IMG/VR virus record: IMGVR_UViG_3300028553_000013
Location: 19,641 to 83,640 of that record
Source: a virus
Length of the DNA: 64,000 nucleotides
Direction: 5' to 3' (one strand)
The notes under the pieces were generated by a model. That model was not told the origin of the DNA and did not search any database. It saw only the letters and a program-made list of their open reading frames with translations. Numbering within the stretch: position 1 is the first letter of the stretch; the number at the start of each line of letters is the position of its first letter. The position numbers and the translations under genes were made by a program. Below are positions 52,313 through 59,613 of this stretch, one piece after another.

Positions 52313-52710
52313 TGGCATTTGAAAAATATAAAAAGTTTGTTTCTGAAGTAACTAGTCCTGCTTCTAGTAATAAAGATGCATTTGTTGCTCGTATTCAAGA
52401 ACTTGAAGATGGTGGTTTAGAAATTCATCGTCTTCTTACTGGTGCAGTTGGAATTTCAGCAGAAGCAGGAGAGTTTATGGAAATTGTAAAAAAAATTATT
52501 TTTCAAGGCAAACCTGCTAATGAAGATAATCTTGAGTATTTGAAGATTGAACTTGGTGATATTATTTGGTATGTTGCTCAAGCATGTCTTGCTCTTGATA
52601 TTTCATTGGAAGAATTGACTGATATGAATATCAAAAAACTTTCAAAGCGTTATCCTGAAGGAACCTTTGATGCTTACTATTCGGAAAATCGAACAGCAGA
52701 TGATCGATAA
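52312..52710 (+). CDS. mazG: MazG-like nucleotide pyrophosphohydrolase
   Basis: 132 residues. The four-helix MazG core is GISAEAGEFMEIVKKIIFQG (EExxE-like metal motif) followed by LKIELGDIIWYVAQACLALDIS (ExxD). Cyanophage MazG was proposed to lower host ppGpp, but the related enzymes prefer dNTPs such as dGTP, which would recycle host DNA with the ribonucleotide reductase. It starts directly at the gp41 stop (1-base overlap). Confidence 0.88.
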   Translation: MAFEKYKKFVSEVTSPASSNKDAFVARIQELEDGGLEIHRLLTGAVGISAEAGEFMEIVKKIIFQGKPANEDNLEYLKIELGDIIWYVAQACLALDISLEELTDMNIKKLSKRYPEGTFDAYYSENRTADDR

Positions 52711-53404
52711 TTATTGTATTACATGTCTAAAAATTGGCGATAAGTTTGGTTCAGATTATGTAAACAAACTTTATACTATGGTGCGTCACCAAACTGATGC
52801 ACCATTTTTCTGTTTTACAGATAATGTTGATGGAATTATTGATGGTATTGATATAGTTTTTATTGACGTATCTGAATACTTAACATGGCAAAATTGGTGG
52901 GCAGCATGGTATAAACTATGTTTGTTTGTTGCTCCAGAACTAAGTGAATTTGATAGAAAAATATTCTTTGATCTTGATGTTATTATTCATGGAGATATAA
53001 GTTCTATTTTAAATTGCAATGATAAATTTTCATTAATTTATTCTAAGTGGAAAGGAGTTATGCATAAAGCAAAATATCCTACCAAATCCATGTTCAATTC
53101 TAGTGTTATGATGTGGAAAAATAACACTTCAATTTATGAATATTGGATGAAAGATCCAAAAACATACGTTAAAAAGTATCATGGTACAGATGATTTTTAT
53201 CACAATGAAAGAATAGAAAGAACTCATATACCAAGTATTTGTTATTCTTATCGAGATGGATGTAAAACCAATCAGGAAAATAGTTTAGTATTACGAGAAG
53301 ATCATGCTCTAGCAATACTTCATCAACAACCAAAAAATCATGAGTTGAATGTATCACAGCATCCTATTGTTGAATACTGGAATGGAAAGAAACCCCTTCT
53401 CTAA
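52700..53404 (+). CDS. Glycosyltransferase (GT8-like)
   Basis: 234 residues. The DxD motif is in KIFFDLDVIIHGDISSIL (near residues 94-111), and FNSSVMMWKNN follows, both as in family 8-type glycosyltransferases. The early CITCLKIGDKFGSDYVNKLYTMVRHQT fits the nucleotide-sugar-binding domain. I chose ATG 52700, inside the mazG end, over the in-frame codon at 52667. It could glycosylate phage DNA bases, virion proteins or host lipopolysaccharide; the substrate is unknown. Confidence 0.8.
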   Translation: MIDNYCITCLKIGDKFGSDYVNKLYTMVRHQTDAPFFCFTDNVDGIIDGIDIVFIDVSEYLTWQNWWAAWYKLCLFVAPELSEFDRKIFFDLDVIIHGDISSILNCNDKFSLIYSKWKGVMHKAKYPTKSMFNSSVMMWKNNTSIYEYWMKDPKTYVKKYHGTDDFYHNERIERTHIPSICYSYRDGCKTNQENSLVLREDHALAILHQQPKNHELNVSQHPIVEYWNGKKPLL

Positions 53405-53426
53405 ATATCTGGAGAAGGGGGATTTT
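53393..53426 (+). terminator. Terminator hairpin with a late-promoter-like box in its loop
   Basis: A 9-base-pair stem CCCCTTCTC/GAGAAGGGG (53393-53401 and 53412-53420) and a T-run at 53423-53427. The loop contains TAAATA (CTAAATA at 53401-53407) and the glycosyltransferase stop codon. The next gene starts at 53428. Confidence 0.7.
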
Positions 53427-53427
53427 T

Positions 53428-54240
53428 ATGGCAATCGACAGGGGAAAGCAATTTGAATATGCTATTATGCTTGCAGCATATAATAGGATTATTAATCCTA
53501 CCCTTGGCGAACAAAATGAAATTCGTAAATTATCATTTCAACCAATAGAAGGGGCAGTTCAATCAGCTGCTAATGTAATGATTGATAAAATTGAACCATA
53601 TAATCCTCAACAATTTTATAAATCATTTAGACAACTTGGTGGTTCTAGTCCAGAACCAAAAACAGATGTCTTGTGTATAAAAAATGGAATGAAACTTAAG
53701 TGTTCATTAAAATGGGGTGATGCATATCAACTTTCTAGTTCTGGAATTCAAGGAACAGTAAATGTATTAAACAATGTTTTATTTAAAGTTGCAATAGCAG
53801 GAGGGATGGGTGCAGCAGAAGTAAAAAAAGTTGCTATGGTTCTTGATGAATTATCTCAAACTTTAGGTGAAGGTCCAAAGAAACAACCTCAACCAGTAAT
53901 TAAAGCAATTCTTGATCAAGCAAAAAGATCAGGTGGTTTAAATGAACGACTTCAAGGTATTTTAGGTTCAAGAAAAAATCCTGAAGGAGATAAATTATTT
54001 TTAGTATTTAAACGAGAACTTGTAAGAGAATCCTTGACTGGTGAATCGCTTTTTGGAAAATCTAATGATAAAACTGCAAACTATATTTTAAATGAACGGG
54101 AGTTAAAACCAATAGATGATAAATTGGTGAATGAAATTGCTGATAAAACTTATGTCGATATTAGATTAAAAGGTCGTGGAACAGATCCTTCAGGTGTTAG
54201 ATTGAACGAAGCAGTTATTAGAATTGAACCAGTATCATGA
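53428..54240 (+). CDS. Uncharacterised protein, possible PD-(D/E)XK-like fold
   Basis: 270 residues. The segment SSPEPKTDVLC, then KLKCSLKWGDAYQLSSSGIQG (near residues 73-110) resembles a PD-(D/E)XK nuclease core in which KTD supplies the Asp and S-L-K the Lys; phage proteins with SLK followed by QLMSG-like sequence are known to me but not characterised. The C-terminal part (ADKTYVDIRLKGRGTD) is compatible with a mixed alpha/beta fold. It follows a terminator with a late box, so it is probably late. A structural protein is the alternative. Confidence 0.6.
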   Translation: MAIDRGKQFEYAIMLAAYNRIINPTLGEQNEIRKLSFQPIEGAVQSAANVMIDKIEPYNPQQFYKSFRQLGGSSPEPKTDVLCIKNGMKLKCSLKWGDAYQLSSSGIQGTVNVLNNVLFKVAIAGGMGAAEVKKVAMVLDELSQTLGEGPKKQPQPVIKAILDQAKRSGGLNERLQGILGSRKNPEGDKLFLVFKRELVRESLTGESLFGKSNDKTANYILNERELKPIDDKLVNEIADKTYVDIRLKGRGTDPSGVRLNEAVIRIEPVS

Positions 54241-54539
54241 ACCAACTTATAGATGAACTAATTACTTCATATAAATCTTTAAGAAGACGGAAGCAAATTA
54301 TGAAGCGTGAAATTGAAGATTTTATGCGATTTTATTTAGCGTCTATTGAAAACTACAAAGAAAACAAAACTAAATATTTACAACATAAAACGCTAGGACT
54401 AGCGTTTATTGAGAAGAATAAAACTCAAATCTATCAAAAAATTAGTGAAGCAGTTCAACCAATTCATTCTAGAAGCACGAAACACCCAAGCATCGCAGCA
54501 AGCAAAGCGTTTGGGGTTGGTAGGAAACGGGCACGGTGA
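54237..54539 (+). CDS. Small basic helical protein, unknown
   Basis: 100 residues, basic, helical at the N-terminus (LITSYKSLRRRKQIMKREIEDFMRFYL). It starts in an ATGA overlap with the preceding gene. Its 3-prime end overlaps the next gene by about 95 bases in another frame, an unusually long overlap here, so its C-terminus (KAFGVGRKRAR) is constrained by both proteins. Function unknown. Confidence 0.5.
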   Translation: MNQLIDELITSYKSLRRRKQIMKREIEDFMRFYLASIENYKENKTKYLQHKTLGLAFIEKNKTQIYQKISEAVQPIHSRSTKHPSIAASKAFGVGRKRAR

Positions 54540-55335
54540 TTGGTACGATAAACAAGGAGCGTTAAAAGCTAAAACTGTAAGGGGTCAACTTAAGATGCTC
54601 ACCCCAAGACAGGGTGATGATAAAGATGGAGAAAAATCTTCCCAATCGGCAGCAAATTCTGGAAGTGGCAAAGCGAATAAAACGAATGGATCTGAAACTT
54701 CTACAACTTCTACAACTACTGCACGAACAGCAGACTATGAAAAACTGCAGAAAGTAGTTCAAAATCAACAAGATAGACAAGAATTTGATGCAATGGCACG
54801 TAAGGAGCCATTAACAATTGCTTTTGATAAGTTTGACAGTGATGAAGTTACTAATAATATCTTAGCAGCTGTAGAAGAAACTGCTCAAGGTTCTCCTTAT
54901 TATATCTTCCCAAGTAGAGATGCAGATATCGCCAAACTAAAAGAAACTTTTGGTGATATTATTATTGACGATGTTAATGCAGAAACAATTTATGATGTCC
55001 TACAGTCCATTTATGAAAGTGGATACAATGCAATCAATATTATAGTACGAAAAAGTAGAGCACAAGAGATTGCCAAACTTGCATTAGAGCAGAATGGGGA
55101 ATTATATCGTTATGTGATGATGAATATTATTCCTGTAGATGAAAGATCTATTAGAGAACAATATATTGCTGGTGATATTTTTAGAGAAGGTAAACTTGTA
55201 GAAACTAAAAAATCTTCTGGTGTTATTATAAGGCGTGGAGCAAATCATATCATTTGTCTTGATGAGAATAATAATACTTTTAGATCTTGGATTACTGAAG
55301 TAAAACTTGATTACGATACTTACTTGTTACAATAA
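54445..55335 (+). CDS. Degenerate nucleotidyltransferase-family protein (probable pseudoenzyme)
   Basis: 296 residues from GTG 54445, giving MKQFNQFILEARNTQASQQAKRLGLVGNGHGDWYDKQG, an N-terminal segment I recall from phage cytidylyltransferase-like proteins; a TTG at 54409 would add 12 residues. After a Ser/Thr-rich linker comes PLTIAFDKFDSDEVTNNILAA where active relatives have GRFNPPTxGH. The HxGH catalytic motif is gone, while the later strands (SPYYIFPSR, AINIIVRKSR, DERSIREQYIAGD) are kept. It is therefore probably catalytically dead. Role unknown; perhaps structural or regulatory. Confidence 0.6.
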   Translation: MKQFNQFILEARNTQASQQAKRLGLVGNGHGDWYDKQGALKAKTVRGQLKMLTPRQGDDKDGEKSSQSAANSGSGKANKTNGSETSTTSTTTARTADYEKLQKVVQNQQDRQEFDAMARKEPLTIAFDKFDSDEVTNNILAAVEETAQGSPYYIFPSRDADIAKLKETFGDIIIDDVNAETIYDVLQSIYESGYNAINIIVRKSRAQEIAKLALEQNGELYRYVMMNIIPVDERSIREQYIAGDIFREGKLVETKKSSGVIIRRGANHIICLDENNNTFRSWITEVKLDYDTYLLQ

Positions 55336-55338
55336 ATA
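55331..55338 (+). promoter_or_regulatory. Late promoter box AATAAATA
   Basis: The box overlaps the stop at 55333-55335 and lies 26 bases before the next ATG. Confidence 0.5.
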
Positions 55339-55364
55339 AATACAGAAAAGTATAAATTTATCCA

Positions 55365-56249
55365 ATGAACATTTGGGAGCAGTCTTTTGAAGATCTTCGT
55401 CGTCCTCATCTTGAGGAAAAGAAAGGCGACGGAAATCTAGCAAACAATTATCCTCCTTATGGTAAAGTTACTAGAGGAGATGTAATTGCTGGTGCAACTG
55501 GTAAGGACCAGATGGGTGGAAAAAAACTTGTTACTGCAAAACGTTACAAAGAAATGAAAAAGGAACACTCCAGTTGGAGATCCGATTTTAAAATTCTTGA
55601 TGAAGAAGGATGTGAATCTGATAATTCTATAAAACCTAAAAGAGGTATTAAAAATAAAATCACGATTAATCCAGAGTTAAAGACTGAGCAAATTACAACT
55701 GGTCCAGTAATGAAACCTGGATCTGGATTGGGTGGTGGTAAATTAGTATATCCAAAAGGTCAAGAACCAAAAACGACTGGAGCAAAACTGCCAACTCTTC
55801 AGCAAGCACATTATGAACCAGAAGGTGGAGAGATTTCTGAAAGAGAAATGACTTCTAGTGATATGCAGAAGGAAAAAAATCTAAAAAAAAGGTATGATCC
55901 TTCTGGCATGAAATCTTCTATGAAGAAGCAATATGGCACTGAGAAGGGTAAGGAAGTTTACTTTGCTACAATTCGTAAAAAAGCGAAAGAAGCAAATACC
56001 AATATAACCAACGAAGGCGCTTTGGGTTGGGCAGCTCTTGCCGCCGGAGCTTCTGCATTACCATATCTTGCCAAAAAGTTCATTGGACCAACAATCAATA
56101 AGGCGCTTGATAATGCATCAAGTCCAACTGGTGCTGCACAAAGGGCAGTAACAGATATCAATAAAAAAAATCAAAGTACCGTAGATGCTGTAAATCAAGT
56201 AATGCCTGGTAGTGCTTCTATTACATATCCTGGTCGGAAAAAAATCTAA
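55365..56249 (+). CDS. Uncharacterised late protein with a C-terminal hydrophobic segment
   Basis: 294 residues, Lys/Gly-rich and largely disordered at the N-terminus. A segment DPSGMKSSMKKQYGTEKGKEVYFATIRKKAKE (near residues 175-206) recurs in other cyanophage and marine phage proteins as far as I recall. A short Ala-rich hydrophobic segment, ALGWAALAAGASALPYLAKKFIG, follows near 215-238 and may be membrane-interacting. No known function; a virion or ejected internal protein is possible. Confidence 0.55.
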   Translation: MNIWEQSFEDLRRPHLEEKKGDGNLANNYPPYGKVTRGDVIAGATGKDQMGGKKLVTAKRYKEMKKEHSSWRSDFKILDEEGCESDNSIKPKRGIKNKITINPELKTEQITTGPVMKPGSGLGGGKLVYPKGQEPKTTGAKLPTLQQAHYEPEGGEISEREMTSSDMQKEKNLKKRYDPSGMKSSMKKQYGTEKGKEVYFATIRKKAKEANTNITNEGALGWAALAAGASALPYLAKKFIGPTINKALDNASSPTGAAQRAVTDINKKNQSTVDAVNQVMPGSASITYPGRKKI

Positions 56250-56278
56250 AAAATGATCCCAGGTATGGATCTGTAAAA

Positions 56279-56286
56279 GATAAATA
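56279..56286 (+). promoter_or_regulatory. Late promoter box GATAAATA
   Basis: It lies 35 bases before the small gene at 56322. Confidence 0.5.
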
Positions 56287-56321
56287 ATTTAGAATTATAT
56301 TTCAAACTATAAGAGGGTATC

Positions 56322-56495
56322 ATGAACGTAATAGTTGCAGTGGTAAAACCACTACTAATCACAATCGCAACACATCCTGCTGTAAAGCAGTTGGTTGTTG
56401 ATCTTCTAACCAAGTATGTAAGAACAACCGACAACTCGATTGACGATTTTGTTCTTACATTAGTTAAAGAGAAACTATTCTCACCACAAGCATGA
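56322..56495 (+). CDS. Small protein, 57 residues, unknown
   Basis: A gene below the usual length cut-off: MNVIVAVVKPLLITIATH at the start is hydrophobic, the rest is amphipathic and ends in KLFSPQA. It has a clear AGAGGG ribosome site, a late promoter box upstream and an ATGA overlap with the next small gene, which together support it as real. Pairing with a small membrane protein suggests a lysis or membrane role. Confidence 0.65.
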   Translation: MNVIVAVVKPLLITIATHPAVKQLVVDLLTKYVRTTDNSIDDFVLTLVKEKLFSPQA

Positions 56496-56647
56496 TTACT
56501 TGCCTAGTTACAAACTGGGGATTTACGATCATATTTGGTCTATTGTTGTCATTTTCTGAATGGTTAGCAAAAACAAAGCGGTTTAAAGAAAATGGAATAA
56601 TAGATTTTATTTCACATTACTTAAAAATTATATTAAAAAGTAAATAA
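56492..56647 (+). CDS. Small membrane protein, 51 residues (holin-like candidate)
   Basis: It starts in an ATGA overlap with the previous small gene. It has a single membrane helix, CLVTNWGFTIIFGLLLSFSEW (residues 4-24), then a basic tail AKTKRFKENGIIDFISHYLKIILKSK. Short phage membrane proteins with a SE-x-L...K-x-N tail of this kind are recurrent and uncharacterised. A terminator with a UUCG loop follows. A holin or inner-membrane effector role is inference. Confidence 0.6.
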   Translation: MITCLVTNWGFTIIFGLLLSFSEWLAKTKRFKENGIIDFISHYLKIILKSK

Positions 56648-56665
56648 ATAAACAAACCAACTTTG

Positions 56666-56690
56666 CCACAACTTCGGTTGTGGTATTTTT
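56666..56690 (+). terminator. Rho-independent terminator with a UUCG tetraloop
   Basis: Stem CCACAAC/GTTGTGG closed by C(TTCG)G, then TATTTTT. It is followed immediately by a late promoter. Confidence 0.85.
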
Positions 56691-56697
56691 ATAAATA
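56690..56697 (+). promoter_or_regulatory. Late promoter box TATAAATA (exact)
   Basis: An exact consensus directly after the terminator, 31 bases before the ATG at 56729. Confidence 0.7.
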
Positions 56698-56728
56698 TTT
56701 CAAGCAAAACCGATAGGGAAAACAGAAG

Positions 56729-57577
56729 ATGGCAATTTGGGGAATTTCAACTCAAGGTGAATATGCTGCTAATTATTATAATGTTCCTAAGCATCTAATT
56801 GATGTGGATAGAAATAGAACACCTCATAATTGTTTTGCAGATGAAAGAGGATGGGTATATAGACATTATGGTGATAAAATATATTCTGGACTTTCTACTT
56901 CATATTATGATGAAGTTTTAGTTCATGTTTCGGGACTTTGCACTACAAGAAATCCAAACGGAAGCAGAATTACTGGACTAGGTGCTGCTACACCGGTTGC
57001 TGTCTTCTTTGAAGATCCAAACGTTGCATCACCAATCAGCATCGGTGCTGGTGGCACTGATAGAATTGTTAGAGCTGGTGGAGCATCAACTACAGGAATT
57101 AGTACTGGATTTGTCCATGTTGTTTGGAATGAACCAGTATTCTGTTCTGCTGGTGCTACTGTAAACATTAGAGCAACAACTGGTGCAGGAACTTCGTTTG
57201 CTGTTGGTACTGCTGTATCGATGACACCAAACGTTGAAATTCCAGTTTATTTCGGAACTCGTACATCAGGTTCTGATACTGGTTATGGTTATACCATGAT
57301 GAAGAACTTCAATGGTCAAATTGGTAATATAATTGCTTTCAGATTTACAACCAATCTAGGTATTGGAACTATTTTAAACATCCATGTTGCAGGTAACGTG
57401 GTAGGAACAATCACAGACTTCCAAAACACAACTGCAGAAAAAACTTTCACTTCTAACATGATTAGAAATGTTGGCGGTGCAGGAACATTCTTTGGCGGTG
57501 GTATTGCTGGAGTTAGCACATATCCTAATGCTGTAAGAGGCGTAGGCATCGGAACAACCACACTAACACTTAAATAA
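56729..57577 (+). CDS. Virion structural protein, beta-rich
   Basis: 282 residues. The N-terminus NVPKHLIDVDRNRTPHNCFADERGWVYRHYGD, followed by EVLVHVSGL, follows a pattern seen in marine phage structural proteins (a GWV-RH...E-LV core). The rest is Gly/Thr-rich beta sequence with GIGT-type motifs like the baseplate proteins. It has its own exact late promoter. A capsid decoration or fiber protein is likely. No enzyme motif is visible. Confidence 0.6.
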   Translation: MAIWGISTQGEYAANYYNVPKHLIDVDRNRTPHNCFADERGWVYRHYGDKIYSGLSTSYYDEVLVHVSGLCTTRNPNGSRITGLGAATPVAVFFEDPNVASPISIGAGGTDRIVRAGGASTTGISTGFVHVVWNEPVFCSAGATVNIRATTGAGTSFAVGTAVSMTPNVEIPVYFGTRTSGSDTGYGYTMMKNFNGQIGNIIAFRFTTNLGIGTILNIHVAGNVVGTITDFQNTTAEKTFTSNMIRNVGGAGTFFGGGIAGVSTYPNAVRGVGIGTTTLTLK

Positions 57578-57583
57578 TTTTAG

Positions 57584-57955
57584 ATGATATTTGATGAATT
57601 GAATGAAGATAACCATCTTCTATTCGCCATAAAGCATTATGAAAACCCTCATACTTCCACTATGGAAGAGTTTGAAGAGGATTTGAAACGCTTCAAATAT
57701 ATCAAGAGATTGCTAAAGAAATATCTTGAGCAGAATGAACTGAGGCACCATTTGATTTTAAACCACTTGATAATTTGCTTCAATGTTTTTGGTGAAGCAA
57801 CGGTTCCTCTTTTGTTTTTTAAAATTGAAAAGGAATACTGGTCTATTATAAAAACATTTTTAATTTTTTTAAATAAAATCCCAGATTACCCTAAATCAGG
57901 ATTAGATGATATTTTAATTCATGATGAATGTCACAGAATACTTAGTTCAATCTAA
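57584..57955 (+). CDS. Conserved cyanophage protein, DUF7207-like
   Basis: 123 residues. The pattern MEEFEEDLKRFKYIKRLLKKYLEQNELRHHLILNHLIICFNVFG, then LLFFKIEKEYWSIIKTFLIFLNKIPDY, matches a small helical protein I recall as conserved in T4-like cyanophages near late genes (DUF7207). Function unknown. Its stop overlaps the next start by 1 base. Confidence 0.7.
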   Translation: MIFDELNEDNHLLFAIKHYENPHTSTMEEFEEDLKRFKYIKRLLKKYLEQNELRHHLILNHLIICFNVFGEATVPLLFFKIEKEYWSIIKTFLIFLNKIPDYPKSGLDDILIHDECHRILSSI

Positions 57956-58185
57956 TGGATTTTTCTAAATTGAACCGTATCATAAATATTATTAGAGAAG
58001 ATATTATGTCTACCGATCCTGGTGGCACTAGCAAACCAGGATTTAGTTCATCTGCGGAAAAACCTGTTGCAGGTTTCGATCCTGTTATGGATTTGCGACG
58101 TAAGTATGGTAAAAAATTGAATCTTTTTTATCGCAAACGTCTAGGAGAACTAAGAGATGTTAACAAACAACGACACAAAAACTAG
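57955..58185 (+). CDS. Small protein with a PVAGFDPV motif shared with gp23
   Basis: 76 residues from ATG 57955 (TAATG overlap with the upstream gene). The N-terminal 17 residues form an amphipathic helix (SKLNRIINIIRED); a second start at 58006, with an AGAGAAG ribosome site and a CATAAATA box at 57981-57988, could give a shorter product MSTDPG. The middle, KPGFSSSAEKPVAGFDPVMDLRRKYGKK, shares PVAGFDPV with the N-arm of the major capsid protein. Probably virion- or capsid-associated. Confidence 0.6.
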   Translation: MDFSKLNRIINIIREDIMSTDPGGTSKPGFSSSAEKPVAGFDPVMDLRRKYGKKLNLFYRKRLGELRDVNKQRHKN

Positions 58186-58597
58186 AATAGCTGTCTTGGA
58201 ACAAAAAAGTATAACCCAAGAAAGATTGATTGAAAAAGTTGAAGATGCCATCCAAGTAATGAAGGATGTTGTTGAAAACGTTTCAAAAATGCTTGCCGTT
58301 CATGATGAAAGAATAGAGCAGGCATCAAAGAGTGATAGTATTATTATTTCTATGCTAAAAGAAATGAAGCATGATCTTGACGCAGAAGATATTGATCTAA
58401 GTGCTAGAATTGATGAGATTAGTATAAAGGTTGAAGAGATCAAAAAAATTAAATGGATGACCATTGGTATCGGAGTTTTTGGTGCTGTATTGGTTGGAGC
58501 AATTTCAACTGTTGCTTCTGGGTGGTTGACACCAGGCGAATTGGAGTATAGAATGGAACCTAGGTATGTTCCAAATCCTGAAAACATTAAAAAATGA
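58157..58597 (+). CDS. Coiled-coil membrane protein, DUF7201-like
   Basis: 146 residues. The N-terminal 100 residues form a long coiled coil (RIAVLEQKSITQERLIEKVEDAIQVM, VSKMLAVHDERIEQASKSD). A membrane helix follows: WMTIGIGVFGAVLVGAISTVASGW (near 103-126). The tail ends EYRMEPRYVPNPENIKK. The phrase MLAVHDERI is conserved in a cyanophage family I recall as DUF7201. The architecture resembles XhlA-type or spanin-like lysis proteins, but the function is unknown. It overlaps gp61 by 4 bases. Confidence 0.65.
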   Translation: MLTNNDTKTRIAVLEQKSITQERLIEKVEDAIQVMKDVVENVSKMLAVHDERIEQASKSDSIIISMLKEMKHDLDAEDIDLSARIDEISIKVEEIKKIKWMTIGIGVFGAVLVGAISTVASGWLTPGELEYRMEPRYVPNPENIKK

Positions 58598-59613
58598 GTT
58601 ATGTTGATGTCAAGTACATCTGTTTGATTTCTTCAAGATTACAAAAATTTACTAAGAAAAAGGAAAATTTATACAACTTTAGATGTCCTTATTGTGGAGA
58701 TTCTCAAAGGAATACAAATAAGACAAGGGGGTATTTCTATCAGTGTAAATCGGATTACAACTTTAAGTGTCATAATTGTGGAGTTTCAAAATCTTTTACA
58801 TATTTTCTAAAAGATATTGATCAGTCTTTATACGACCAATATCTTTTAGAAAGATATAAAGAAGGATTAACTGGCAGATCCACTAACACACCAGAACCAA
58901 AGTTTGAGTTTAAACAACCAGTCTTTATAAAGAAGACAAAAGTAAATCTACCACAAGCATCCGAAAATCCAAGATCAAGTGATTACCTAAAAAAAAGAAA
59001 AATCAATCCTACAAAATTTTTCTACGCAGAAAAATTTAAAGAGTTTACAAATAAACTCAAACACACATTTAATGATATTCGTAATGATCATGCGAGAATT
59101 ATCATTCCCCTTTATAATGAAGAAAAGCAACTTATAGGTTTTCAGGGTAGAAGTCTTGATCCTTGGGCACAACCCAAATATCTTACTGTTATGCTTGATG
59201 AAGATGCTCCCAAAGCTTATGGACTTGATACTGTAAATAAAGATGAGACAGTTTATATTACGGAAGGTCCATTTGACAGCACGTTTATCGAAAATTCAAT
59301 TGCAATGTGTGGAGCTGATGCTAATCCTGTATTGTGGGGTATCAGTGATTGTGTTTACATATATGATAACGAACCACGCAATACAGAAATTGTATCAAGA
59401 ATTTCCCACACTATTGAAACTGGACAAAAGATTGTTATTTGGCCATCATCAATAAGTGAAAAGGACATAAACGATATGGTTCTGTCTGGACATAATATTC
59501 AAGACGTGGTAAAATTAAATACTTACTCAGGTCTAGAAGCAAAACTAAAATTCACTAACTGGAAGAAGAATGAGCAACGGAATAACAGTCAAAAAACGAG
59601 ACGGTTCTATTGA
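58594..59613 (+). CDS. gp61: DNA primase gp61
   Basis: 339 residues (T4 gp61 has 342). N-terminal zinc ribbon C31, C34, C59, C62; TOPRIM core VYITEGPFDSTFIE with a following acidic YIYDNEP; RIIIPLYNEEKQLIGFQGRSL precedes it. It makes RNA primers with gp41. The end overlaps nrdA by 44 bases. Confidence 0.93.
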   Translation: MSYVDVKYICLISSRLQKFTKKKENLYNFRCPYCGDSQRNTNKTRGYFYQCKSDYNFKCHNCGVSKSFTYFLKDIDQSLYDQYLLERYKEGLTGRSTNTPEPKFEFKQPVFIKKTKVNLPQASENPRSSDYLKKRKINPTKFFYAEKFKEFTNKLKHTFNDIRNDHARIIIPLYNEEKQLIGFQGRSLDPWAQPKYLTVMLDEDAPKAYGLDTVNKDETVYITEGPFDSTFIENSIAMCGADANPVLWGISDCVYIYDNEPRNTEIVSRISHTIETGQKIVIWPSSISEKDINDMVLSGHNIQDVVKLNTYSGLEAKLKFTNWKKNEQRNNSQKTRRFY

